Source: CAZIKB01 sp964539665 (GTDB taxonomy: Bacteria; Zhuqueibacterota; Zhuqueibacteria; Oceanimicrobiales; Oceanimicrobiaceae). Taken from it: a stretch of DNA of 64,000 nucleotides. A program made the position numbers and the translations under genes. Each line of letters opens with the position of its first letter. Positions within the stretch are counted from its first letter, which is position 1. The stretch lies in NCBI GenBank assembly GCA_964539665.1, contig CAZIKB010000019.1, positions 1-64,000 on the forward strand, read 5' to 3'. Below the pieces are notes generated by a model that ran no database searches, had not been told where the DNA came from, and saw only the letters and a list, made by a program, of their open reading frames with translations. Of this stretch, positions 1-8,226 are shown piece by piece.

Positions 1-2
1 CA

Positions 3-158
3 CGTGCCGGATTGTCCGGCTTGCCTATATTAGCTTTGCTTGGCGCACTCATGATCTCCTCCATGGTTAAATCATTAACTGCAGAGTTCGTTAAATCGCA
101 GAGATTCAGAATTACAGTTCAACGTAATCTGCGACCTCAGCGGTTAATTATAAATTGA
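3..158 (+). CDS. C-terminal end of an unidentified protein, cut by the window edge
   Basis: An open frame enters from the left edge and ends at a TGA, two bases before the stop of the convergent gene at 161. It encodes about 51 residues: a hydrophobic stretch that could be the last membrane helix (around LPILALLGALMISSMV) followed by an Arg/Lys-rich tail. The tight tail-to-tail packing and the hydrophobic-then-basic pattern suggest a real membrane protein end. I do not recognise the family, and the fragment is too short to exclude chance. Confidence 0.4.
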   Translation, partial: RAGLSGLPILALLGALMISSMVKSLTAEFVKSQRFRITVQRNLRPQRLIIN

Positions 159-160
159 AT

Positions 161-2098
161 TTAAACCAATCTTGAAAACCTTTTGATTGAATTTGGAAAA
201 TCAACGCCTGTGGCAAAAGTTGCCACGAGACCTAACAAAATCGAAATTATCAGTGTGTCCAGACTGAATTGCATGGCAATTGAATTTAGTTGATGCGGAA
301 TTGTAGTTAAGACAGCCCCGATAATAATGCCCATAACTGCCATCCATTGATAGAGCCGCAGTCCGCCGATAATTGGTGTTTGAGGTTCGCCCCTGTAAGC
401 CTCTTCTACAAATCTGCAAAGTCCGGGTAAAATTAAATAAAGACCTGTGATTAAAGGTAAAGAGGCCTGGGCAAACCAGAGTTTCGCTAAAAACAGACCA
501 ACGACGATGTTTGACAAAATTGAGTAGACCGGCGTTGGATGTAAATATTCATTTTTTAAATTCGCGATTCGACACACTCGAGATCGTTCATGCCAGTGCC
601 GGATGCCAATATTCGGTGTGGTAATCCTGCCATGACAGCACCCTTGTACCAGACACCTGATCCTGCCAAATGACTGTGTCCATGAACCAGCGACAGAAAA
701 TGCTGCCAGTATTAAAATAAAATCTGTTCCGAATAATAAATGAGCAATAAATGATCCCAAAATAACGCCTATTACACCGCCATAATACCCCATCGGTCGA
801 AGTAATTTGGCTGAACCTTCAATTATTTGCGCCCAGAGTGCTGCACAAATCACAGAGGCAACAGTAACTAATAAAATTGCCGGTAGATTGTTTTTCCCTA
901 TTAGCATGCCAACGATAAAAACACCAATTGCAGTTCCAGCTCCAGCATATAATCCATGGTTTATAATTCGAACAGGACCAAAATGCCATTCCTTCCACGA
1001 GTTAGCGATTGATTCTGATGCTCTTTGTATTAGCTGCCAGATCATGGTTCTATTTTTTACTATTAAAAAAACCAGGTATCCACACAAGACATCTATTATT
1101 GAGTACAATCCAGTAGTAATGCAGCTTAAGGAAATCAGTACCGGCAACAATTTCCACAGATAGTGCAGGAAAGGAAATCTTTTTTCATAAAACAGAGCTG
1201 TAAGAAATGCCCAGATTACTGGAAATGCCGGGAATGTTAAAAAGGAAGCATGATATAACCTGACAAATTCTAAAAACTCTCCCAAGCTGCTTTGTACAGC
1301 AAACGGCTTTGCTGGCGCTGTAAAAGGTAAAATGATTTTCAAAAAAAGCCCAATTCCGATGGCGATTGATCCCGAAATCATGAAGTCCCGCATGTCTTTC
1401 TTTGATTTAATCAAAATTGGCAAAACCATGACCAATGGAAAAATCATTAAGTAAAATACAACTGTGAACTCAATAACGGGAATTGAAGACTCAACTGCTA
1501 TGTTGGTTATAATTGTATTATCTGAACTCCCCATTAATAAAACCAATGGATACAATATTGCCAACGGTGTCAAAACAAGAATGTACGTGGAAATTCTATC
1601 ACATACAGTTACCGGGTGTTCAGAAGAGTAAGGGATACAAATCAAAGGTTTAAATTGTAAAGCACCAAATCGTTTACGTAAATCCTCTTTTTCAAATCCT
1701 AAAACCAGAGATGCACAACCAAACATCAATATCGAAGAAATCAACCATAATCCACTCGGCGATTGCATATAAATGGAAATGCCTACTGATAACAAAACAG
1801 CGCCGACATAGATGGGATGTGAAATGAACCTATAAATCCCTTTAGTAACGAATTTTTCAGGGGGAAAAGGATTCATTGGCAGGCCATTGCCATAAATGTA
1901 TAAACCTGATATTCCTGCTGCCATTAGCAGTGTCCCAACAATCGCAAAAGCAAACCCAAAGTAAGGCAAGTCTAATACCTGCAATTTTATCACATTTTCT
2001 GTTTTCGCAGCCCAAATGGTTAGTAAAATAGGTAACACAACGACAAACAACATTGAGTAAAGAATCTTACCTGTTAACGTTTGCATTCTTAGCTCCAT
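161..2098 (-). CDS. Three-part membrane protein: methyltransferase-like + PAP2-like + Lgt-like
   Basis: This 645-residue polytopic membrane protein joins three recognisable parts. Residues ~1-150 look like an isoprenylcysteine/phospholipid methyltransferase (PEMT/ICMT) domain with the motif GIYRFISHPIYVGAVLLSVG. Residues ~180-350 resemble a PAP2 phosphatase fold, but the PSGH and G-x-H-x3-D catalytic motifs are replaced by PAFP and GLYSIID, so it is probably not a phosphatase. Residues ~375-610 resemble prolipoprotein diacylglyceryl transferase (Lgt), with a GRIRCLVQGCCHGRITT-like signature, a HPTPVYS motif and GLCRFVEEAYRGE. Lgt transfers diacylglycerol to lipoprotein cysteines, but the acceptor here is unknown. 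The start overlaps the upstream gene by 10 bases, suggesting coupled translation; a second ATG at 2086 is also possible. Housekeeping Lgt is about 260-300 residues, so this is a specialised fusion. Confidence 0.72.
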   Translation of the reverse strand: MELRMQTLTGKILYSMLFVVVLPILLTIWAAKTENVIKLQVLDLPYFGFAFAIVGTLLMAAGISGLYIYGNGLPMNPFPPEKFVTKGIYRFISHPIYVGAVLLSVGISIYMQSPSGLWLISSILMFGCASLVLGFEKEDLRKRFGALQFKPLICIPYSSEHPVTVCDRISTYILVLTPLAILYPLVLLMGSSDNTIITNIAVESSIPVIEFTVVFYLMIFPLVMVLPILIKSKKDMRDFMISGSIAIGIGLFLKIILPFTAPAKPFAVQSSLGEFLEFVRLYHASFLTFPAFPVIWAFLTALFYEKRFPFLHYLWKLLPVLISLSCITTGLYSIIDVLCGYLVFLIVKNRTMIWQLIQRASESIANSWKEWHFGPVRIINHGLYAGAGTAIGVFIVGMLIGKNNLPAILLVTVASVICAALWAQIIEGSAKLLRPMGYYGGVIGVILGSFIAHLLFGTDFILILAAFSVAGSWTQSFGRIRCLVQGCCHGRITTPNIGIRHWHERSRVCRIANLKNEYLHPTPVYSILSNIVVGLFLAKLWFAQASLPLITGLYLILPGLCRFVEEAYRGEPQTPIIGGLRLYQWMAVMGIIIGAVLTTIPHQLNSIAMQFSLDTLIISILLGLVATFATGVDFPNSIKRFSRLV

Positions 2099-2898
2099 TT
2101 CACCACCTCATGGATTATCCAACCGTCACTCACAATGTTATTTTTATTATTCAAGACGCCTTTACTTCTCCACTTACATTCATGAGCATGCAATATTCTG
2201 TCAGGGAATATATTTTCTATGAAGGGAAGTTTAGAAAGCGCGGTTGAAATTAATTTTCCTTTTCTCAAAACAATCTTATCAGAAATTGATAATTCATATT
2301 CACCATGATTGATACTTATCAAGTCATCTGCGATAATTGCATGTTCAACTTGTTTACCATTCAAAAAAAGTAAATTTAATGATTGATGTCCCTGCCAGTT
2401 AATCCAGATTATGGTATCGTTTTCTGAAAGGTACCTGCCCCAGCGTAATTCTTTGAAAGGCAATTCCCACGGTTTAATGGTCATTTCAAGTTTCTCAGAA
2501 TACCCCAATCCAAGAAGTTTTTGGTGGTCTTTTAGCAGAACCTCTGATATTGCTTTGGGTTGATAACACGACCAGTTGATCGTACCTGAATCCGAGTTTA
2601 GTAATGTTTTATTTATGTGGGAATCTATGCTCTGCCATACACCCTGAGTATTCAATCTATCAATGTTCCACTTTATACTATTGTCATGTAAAACAGGGGA
2701 TTTCAGTTTTTTGAAAGTCGTGTCTACTTGTAACCGATTTGACTGATCATAAAGTAAAATGCTGGAGTAATTTATTTTTAATTTTTTCCATTTCAAAATT
2801 GCGGAATACCCAATAAATGTATTGCCGCTTCTGTCTATGCAATCCAAATACCACTTAGACAGCGAGAAATCTGAATTTGTGGTTATACTTATAGGCAT
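2089..2898 (-). CDS. Lipocalin-like (tocopherol cyclase/AttH/CrtC-type) protein, tentative
   Basis: This protein of about 269 residues is rich in Trp and beta-strand-like segments (KWYLDCIDRSGNTFIGY, ELRWGRYLSENDTIIWINW). The pattern recalls the two-lipocalin-domain family of tocopherol cyclases, AttH and carotenoid hydratases, which act on hydrophobic substrates; this is a weak resemblance. The frame can be extended to a TTG at 2934, but that codon lies inside a palindromic repeat, so the ATG at 2898 is preferred, although no strong ribosome-binding site precedes it. The stop overlaps the start of the Lgt-like fusion gene, so the two are probably co-transcribed and may modify a common lipid. 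The repeat over the 5' region could mean that the true N-terminus has been lost. Confidence 0.5.
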   Translation of the reverse strand: MPISITTNSDFSLSKWYLDCIDRSGNTFIGYSAILKWKKLKINYSSILLYDQSNRLQVDTTFKKLKSPVLHDNSIKWNIDRLNTQGVWQSIDSHINKTLLNSDSGTINWSCYQPKAISEVLLKDHQKLLGLGYSEKLEMTIKPWELPFKELRWGRYLSENDTIIWINWQGHQSLNLLFLNGKQVEHAIIADDLISINHGEYELSISDKIVLRKGKLISTALSKLPFIENIFPDRILHAHECKWRSKGVLNNKNNIVSDGWIIHEVVKWS

Positions 2899-2918
2899 GT
2901 TTCTACAAGTTAACTCAA

Positions 2919-2947
2919 CCTTCCGAAGGTTCAAAACCTTCGGAAGG
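2919..2947. repeat. Palindromic repeat, CCTTCGGAAGG family, copy 1
   Basis: Two 13-base arms (2919-2931 and 2935-2947) form a perfect hairpin with a 3-base loop. Each arm is itself nearly palindromic around CCTTCGGAAGG. The same core recurs at 41639-41653. It lies at the 5' edge of the lipocalin-like gene. Confidence 0.7.
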
Positions 2948-3283
2948 ATTGTTCGCGTTTTCTGTATTTTATGAGATTAGCAATCTACTTATGTCAGTCA
3001 GTTGCAGGTCGAGTCGGTTTTTTATTCATCTGAAGCAGCAGGTTTAATATTACATTATACTAATCTTTGCAGATTAATACAAACAAAAAACATTAAGCTG
3101 TAACTTGTCAGCCATTGCGAGGGCAGCACGATTCGACTTTCAGATTTTGTGCAAAGGGCTGACGAGGTCTTCCTTCGACTTCGCTCAGGATGAAGATAGG
3201 TAAATTGCCTTAAAATATCATGTGCTACGCACTGGGAATACGTAGCACATGATTGTTCCGAATCAAAAGGAGGGTGAAAATAT
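2948..3283. other. Non-coding stretch with dispersed-repeat fragment and hairpin
   Basis: No convincing gene is present. Positions ~3150-3195 carry a sequence with TCCTTCGACTTCGCTCAGGA, related to the inverted-repeat element at 54261-54370. A separate hairpin at 3217-3253 lies close to the citrate synthase stop. Confidence 0.5.
3217..3253 (-). terminator. Hairpin downstream of gltA, possible terminator or repeat
   Basis: Perfect 13-bp arms, ATCATGTGCTACG at 3217-3229 and its complement at 3241-3253, flank an 11-base loop about 30 bases after the gltA stop. On the minus strand the stem is followed by ATTTTA, a weak U-tract. The core TGTGCTACGCAC resembles the hairpin arms at 23252-23395, so it may be a dispersed palindrome that also ends transcription. 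Confidence 0.45.
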
Positions 3284-4585
3284 TTACTTTATTCCGGCAA
3301 AATTTTCCAGCATATCGATGGTTAAGGATTTGGGTCTTTCTAATGCCTGACCTAATGCCCTGTCCCAAACGAGATTGCTCAATACCCCAATTGCTCTGCC
3401 AACACCAAACATGACTGTGTAGAAATCATATTCTGTGATGCCATAATACCATTGAATAACGCCGGAATGGGAATCTACATTTGGCCATGGATTCTTTGCT
3501 TTGCCTTGATCAAGGAGAATCGGCGGAACGACTTCATAAAGCATGCTCAGCAACTTAAACAATTTATCATCGGGTAAATGCTTTAAACAAAACTCCCTCT
3601 GGGCTGTGTAGCGTGGATCGGTTTTCCGTAAAACTGCATGACCGTATCCTGGTATCACCTGACCCGATTTTAGAGTATCCCAGACAAACTTTTTCAACTC
3701 TTCTTCGGTTGGCAGTTTATTATCCATTTTTTTCATTACACCTTGAATCCAACGCAGAACTTCCTGGTTAGCTAAGCCGTGTAATGGACCAGCCAATCCG
3801 TTCATTCCAGCCGAAAACGAATAGTACGCATCGGATAATGTCGAGCCTACCAAATGGGTAGTGTGCGCGCTCACATTGCCGCTTTCATGATCGCTATGAA
3901 GGATAAAATACAGACGCGAAAGATCATCATAAGGAGCGCCAATACCCATCATGTGGGCAAAATTAGCACCAAAATCCAAATCGGGATTCGGTGGAATGAT
4001 CGAACCTTTGTATTTCATCCGATAAATATGAGCCGCGATTTCAGGCAATTTTGCCAATAAATTCAGGGCGTCTTCGAGTGTTGGCTCCCAATAATCCATC
4101 TTGCTCATGCCTTCATTATATCTCTTTACAAAGACAGATTCTTTTTGTAAAGCAAGAACGGCGGCGGAAAACATGCTCATCGGGTGTGTATCGTCAGGCA
4201 TAGATTTGAGCACGTCAAAAACATACTGCGGAACTTTGTTTCTGGCTTTGAAATCATCAACCACATCTTTAATGTCACTTTCGTTCGGGATATCTCCGGT
4301 TAACAGCAAATAGAAATGTCCTTCAACAAAAGGCATTTCAGCGCCGGCTGGTCTGGGTAATTTCTCTAAACACTCGGGAATTGTGTACCCTCTAAAACGG
4401 ATGCCTTCGTTTGGATCTAAGTAGGAAATATCTGTTGTTAAACTTTTCAAACTGCGCATCCCGCCGTAAAATTGACTTATTTTTACCTGATCAACTACAA
4501 CATCCCCATGCTCTTTCATTAACCTGGTTACGCGTTGTCTATAGCCAGGAATTTTTTCTGCTAATTTTTCTTTAAATTTTGACAT
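3284..4585 (-). CDS. gltA: Citrate synthase, eukaryote/mitochondrial-like type
   Basis: This 433-residue enzyme condenses oxaloacetate and acetyl-CoA to citrate in the TCA cycle. The sequence follows the eukaryote-like type I citrate synthases rather than the shorter bacterial hexameric type: it has the long helical N-terminus (MSKFKEKLAEKIPGYRQRV), LHSDHESGNVSAHTTHLVGS containing one active-site His, GPLHGLANQEV with the second His, and PNVDSHSG with the catalytic Asp. Such eukaryote-like enzymes are known from Geobacteraceae. It lies 36 bases downstream of mdh, so the two form an operon controlled by the sigma-54 promoter upstream of mdh. All catalytic residues are present. Confidence 0.96.
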   Translation of the reverse strand: MSKFKEKLAEKIPGYRQRVTRLMKEHGDVVVDQVKISQFYGGMRSLKSLTTDISYLDPNEGIRFRGYTIPECLEKLPRPAGAEMPFVEGHFYLLLTGDIPNESDIKDVVDDFKARNKVPQYVFDVLKSMPDDTHPMSMFSAAVLALQKESVFVKRYNEGMSKMDYWEPTLEDALNLLAKLPEIAAHIYRMKYKGSIIPPNPDLDFGANFAHMMGIGAPYDDLSRLYFILHSDHESGNVSAHTTHLVGSTLSDAYYSFSAGMNGLAGPLHGLANQEVLRWIQGVMKKMDNKLPTEEELKKFVWDTLKSGQVIPGYGHAVLRKTDPRYTAQREFCLKHLPDDKLFKLLSMLYEVVPPILLDQGKAKNPWPNVDSHSGVIQWYYGITEYDFYTVMFGVGRAIGVLSNLVWDRALGQALERPKSLTIDMLENFAGIK

Positions 4586-4621
4586 TTTTTATCATCCTTT
4601 CCTATATAATTAATGAAATTA

Positions 4622-5578
4622 TTAACTTGTCATTGCAATAACTTCTTCAGCCGTTTTGCGGACTGATGCTACTGATTTTTCAAAGGCAACCTGTTCCTGA
4701 TCTGTCAGGTCCATTTCGATAATTTTTTCCATACCTTTGGCTCCAAAAATTACCGGAACACCAATATACAAGCCTGTTACACCATATTCACCCTGCAACA
4801 GCGTACTCGCTGCCATAATTTTCTTTTTATCGTAAATGATAGCTTCGGCCATATCTAAAGCGCTCCAGGCTGGTGAAACAAAAGCAGAACCAACGCCCAG
4901 CAGTTTCACAACTTCACCGCCGGCTTTACGTGTTCTTGTTTCAATAGCGTCTAACTGTTCTGCTGATACAAATTTTTCGACAGGCATACCAGCTATACGG
5001 CAGGCTGAACGAATTGGGAGCATATTATCACCATGTCCTCCCAGTACCATCGCTTCTACATTTTCAACACTAACGCCGGCCGCTTCAGCGACAAAATAAC
5101 GATAGCGTGATGAATCGAGCACTCCAGCCATTCCAACTAAACGTTCACGCGGAGGTTTTAAATTCATATTTAATCGAGACACAATGGCATCCAATGGATT
5201 GGCAATCGAAATAACCATGGCTTTTGGACAGAATTTCGAAATACCATCACTAACCGCATCAGTTATTTTTAAATTAGTTGTCAGCAGTTCTTCACGGGTT
5301 GGAATGGTACCGTCAGGGCGGGTGGTTCGCGGTACACCGGCGGTGTTGATAACCAACTCGGCTCCTTCAATAACTGAATACTCCCTGGAGCCCTCAGCCT
5401 TGATATCTGCGCGAATTATCGGTGAGCCTTCGCAAATATCTAATGATTTTCCTTTAGCAAGTTCTGGCTCCTTGATGTCTACTAAAGCAACATTTCGGGC
5501 GAGACGTCTACGAACCAATTCCTGAACCAGTACGCCACCAATGTTGCCTCCACCAATTACAGCAATTTTGTTTAACAT
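4622..5578 (-). CDS. mdh: Malate dehydrogenase, LDH-like type
   Basis: This 318-residue protein is the NAD-dependent malate/oxaloacetate oxidoreductase. The Rossmann motif VIGGGNIGGVL is followed by an acidic residue (VDIKEPE), typical of NAD specificity. The substrate-loop arginines are in GVPRTTRPDG, the catalytic Asp in GVLDSSRYR and the catalytic His in GGHGDNMLP. The length fits the family. It is the first gene of the mdh-gltA operon, and its product, oxaloacetate, is the substrate of the next enzyme. Confidence 0.95.
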   Translation of the reverse strand: MLNKIAVIGGGNIGGVLVQELVRRRLARNVALVDIKEPELAKGKSLDICEGSPIIRADIKAEGSREYSVIEGAELVINTAGVPRTTRPDGTIPTREELLTTNLKITDAVSDGISKFCPKAMVISIANPLDAIVSRLNMNLKPPRERLVGMAGVLDSSRYRYFVAEAAGVSVENVEAMVLGGHGDNMLPIRSACRIAGMPVEKFVSAEQLDAIETRTRKAGGEVVKLLGVGSAFVSPAWSALDMAEAIIYDKKKIMAASTLLQGEYGVTGLYIGVPVIFGAKGMEKIIEMDLTDQEQVAFEKSVASVRKTAEEVIAMTS

Positions 5579-6222
5579 AACACTTCTCCTTAGTAATAGA
5601 TTATTGATTTATACTAAAAAATCATTTATGTATGTAAACTACGAAATTTTAAAAGGCAAATTGATGGACCCCAACTGAATGTACATACAAAGCAATTATG
5701 GTGCCAAAATATCTTACTATTTTCTAAAACAATTCTTGTCATAATGTATTTATATAATTAACATTAATTACCAGCAAATTTGCATCGCTGTTTGAGCCGC
5801 TAATAATTGCCTACTTTAGCAACTTACATAAGATTCATTCTCATATTTAGGAATATAAGCGCCTTGTATTTCTTATTTTTGGGAGTCAGTAACTTGCAAA
5901 ATCTTTGAGTCAGGATATTTGTAAACTTGTTCTATGCAAGTTGTGCTTTGTTAGATTTGTCGGTTCAGATTAATAATCGGGAAATTTCTTTATGCTGCGA
6001 AATAAGGATTCAATTGGTGGGGAATTCTATTTCCCGAAGTCTTGAGCGTATTATTACACCTGTTCGCGTCTAACCACTGTAACAAGCTACCAGAGCATTG
6101 GAGTTTAGCAGAACAAAACGAAAATCACCTCCCGTTTGAGTTCAGTTATTCAGTGCTGCGCTTTGAATAAAATAATATCATGAATTACAGCCCAGGACAA
6201 CTGTAATTTAAGACAGTTATAA
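5579..6222. other. Long upstream region of mdh-gltA
   Basis: No gene is visible. Apart from the sigma-54 promoter, a spaced inverted pair CGGGAAAT (5978-5985) and ATTTCCCG (6029-6036) lies about 270-345 bases upstream of it, a distance at which activator sites are often found. The role of this pair is a guess. The rest is AT-rich without obvious structure. Confidence 0.45.
5691..5706 (-). promoter_or_regulatory. Sigma-54 promoter upstream of mdh-gltA
   Basis: The minus strand reads TGGCACCATAATTGCT, which matches the sigma-54 consensus TGGCAC-N5-TTGC[AT] at every defined position, with the invariant GG-N10-GC spacing. Transcription would start near 5680, about 100 bases before the mdh ATG. 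Two sigma-54 activators are encoded at 23.6-28.3 kb. Confidence 0.8.
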
Positions 6223-6582
6223 CTACTGAGCAAGTCTTCCAGTATGTGCGCGTACGTCCTTAATCGCCTCAACTACCAGCATGAAATTGCGATCCAGGGC
6301 ACACTTATTATTGATCCACCGTGGACAATACCTGTTTTCCAGGTTTTCACATTTGGAACAGATCTGGTAGCGCAATTTGATTAAATAATCTTCCATCCTG
6401 GGACTATCGACGGACTCGACAACTTCAACTATCCCGGGCAGGTAGCGCTCAATCGCACATACTTCATTAATTGGTAATCCGCAGCGTATAATTTCACGTT
6501 CACCGCCAACAAAATGAGATACCAGGTGGTTATTACACAAAAGGCAAACTCGTCTGCGAACAGAATCCATATATTCCTTCAT
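6223..6582 (-). CDS. Small eight-cysteine protein, metal-binding, unknown function
   Basis: The ATG at 6582 has a good ribosome-binding site (GAGGTG, eight bases upstream), so it is preferred over an ATG five codons earlier. The 119-residue protein has eight Cys in two sets: VCLLC, RCG, VCA and then ICSKCENLENRYCPRWINNKC, each set suited to bind one zinc or iron-sulfur centre. It follows nfnB by about 245 bases. A second protein with eight Cys in two sets of four (22457-22753) heads cluster 2, so such proteins accompany both electron-transfer clusters. I do not recognise the family. Confidence 0.7.
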   Translation of the reverse strand: MKEYMDSVRRRVCLLCNNHLVSHFVGGEREIIRCGLPINEVCAIERYLPGIVEVVESVDSPRMEDYLIKLRYQICSKCENLENRYCPRWINNKCALDRNFMLVVEAIKDVRAHTGRLAQ

Positions 6583-6827
6583 GATATTACACCTCATTAA
6601 TTTTAAAATAACATAAAATATATTTATACATATGCCGCTTAAAGCCTGGTCGCAACCGTCTAATTCCCAAACACAACTCCTGCTTCTACAACATCTCGTC
6701 CTGACTAATACCAGAAGAACGATTCCTGATTATCATGGCAATATTCACTGTCACTTAATAATCAAAATATGACGATTCATTTGTGTTTTTTCTTAAAACA
6801 CGTTATTTTGGAATCACTACACAAGGT

Positions 6828-8225
6828 TTACCAGATCCCTGTTCTGAGATACTCATCAATTCCACGGGCCGCTTTTTTGCCGGCGCCCATGGCTTCAATC
6901 ACAGTAGCTGCGCCGGTGGCTACATCACCACCGGCAAAAACACCAACTTTTGTGGTCTTGCCAGTTTCGGAATCAGTTTTCAGATTTCCATATTTTTCTT
7001 CTTCAATACCTGGAGTGGTTGCTGCTATTAGCGGATTCGGACTGTTGCCAATTGAAACTACAACAACGTCGATAGGAATTCTGAAATTTGAACCCTCTAT
7101 TGGCACAGGTCTTCGCCGACCCGACGCGTCAGGTTCACCCAGTTTGTTTCTGGTACATTCTATCTCTTTAACCCAGCCGTTTCCATTTGAATGAAAGGCT
7201 ACTGGATTGGTGAGTAATTTAAAAATGATGCCTTCTTGTTCAGCATGGTGAATTTCCTCTTCACGTGCTGGCATTTCGGCACGAGAACGGCGATAAACAA
7301 TATAAGACTTATCCACACCAAGGCGCAAAGCAGTACGGGCTGAATCCATGGCCACATTTCCGCCGCCAATAACCGCAACTCTTTTTCCTCTTTCAACAGG
7401 TGTATCTGCACCAGGAAAATTGTAGGCTTTCATAAGATTGTTGCGGGTTAAATATTCGTTTGCTGAATAAATTCCATTGAGATTTTCACCCGGCAGGTTC
7501 ATGAACCACGGCAATCCAGCGCCCGTGCCAATGAAGACTGCATTATATTCATCAAAGAGCTCATCCACTGAAAGGGTGCTGCCGATGACATAATCTTTAT
7601 ATAGTTTCGCGCCCAGATTGCAGACATAATCCACTTCTCTCTGAACAATAGTTTTAGGCAGTCGAAATTCCGGAATACCGTAAACCAAAACTCCACCAGC
7701 CTCATGCAGAGCTTCGTAAATAGTTACCTCATGTCCCATAAGTAAAAGATCACCGGCGACCGTGAGACCTGCTGGCCCGGCTCCAACCACGGCGATTTTC
7801 TTGCCAGTTGCCGGCGCCCTTGGAGGAATTTCAATTTTACAATTGGCCGCTTCCCAGTCCGCGGCAAATCGTTCCAACCGGCCAATGGCCACAGATTCGA
7901 ATCTCTTTGTTAGTGCACACCTGGCTTCACACTGTTCCTCCTGGGGACAAACTCGGCCGCAAACAGCCGGTAACATATTTTTCTCTTTGATTTTCTTTGC
8001 TGCTGCTAAAAAATTTCCGGCAGCAATAAAATCAATAAATTCAGGAATAGGCACTTCAACCGGACAACCTTTCATACAGGTTGGCTTTTTACATTGAAGG
8101 CACCTTATTGCTTCGGCTATGGCTTCTTCCTCAGAATAGCCAAACGGCACTTCACCAAAGTTTCTTTTGCGCCTCTCAGGACGCTGTTCTCGCATTATTG
8201 TTTTTGTAGGGATTACCTTTGCCAT
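6828..8225 (-). CDS. nfnB: NfnB: NADPH-binding large subunit of ferredoxin:NADP oxidoreductase
   Basis: This 465-residue GltD-type flavoprotein has two N-terminal [4Fe-4S] motifs (CLQCKKPTCMKGCP and CGRVCPQEEQCEARC), an FAD Rossmann motif (VGAGPAGLTVAGDL), an NADPH-binding motif (IGGGNVAMDSARTA with YRRSRAEMPAREEE) and a closing FAD loop (GVFAGGDVATGAATV). The immediately upstream partner is NfnA, one base away. In characterised NfnAB complexes this subunit carries the bifurcating FAD and couples NADPH to NADH and ferredoxin. On its own it could be read as glutamate synthase small subunit, but the NfnA partner decides the call. The ribosome-binding site AAAGGG lies within the nfnA end. Confidence 0.9.
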   Translation of the reverse strand: MAKVIPTKTIMREQRPERRKRNFGEVPFGYSEEEAIAEAIRCLQCKKPTCMKGCPVEVPIPEFIDFIAAGNFLAAAKKIKEKNMLPAVCGRVCPQEEQCEARCALTKRFESVAIGRLERFAADWEAANCKIEIPPRAPATGKKIAVVGAGPAGLTVAGDLLLMGHEVTIYEALHEAGGVLVYGIPEFRLPKTIVQREVDYVCNLGAKLYKDYVIGSTLSVDELFDEYNAVFIGTGAGLPWFMNLPGENLNGIYSANEYLTRNNLMKAYNFPGADTPVERGKRVAVIGGGNVAMDSARTALRLGVDKSYIVYRRSRAEMPAREEEIHHAEQEGIIFKLLTNPVAFHSNGNGWVKEIECTRNKLGEPDASGRRRPVPIEGSNFRIPIDVVVVSIGNSPNPLIAATTPGIEEEKYGNLKTDSETGKTTKVGVFAGGDVATGAATVIEAMGAGKKAARGIDEYLRTGIW

Positions 8226-8226
8226 C

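Noticed and set aside
6828..8225. Call as glutamate synthase small subunit (GltD)
   Set aside because: The adjacent NfnA gene and matching lengths identify an NfnAB pair; the glutamate-synthase-like protein at 17.2 kb belongs to another operon.
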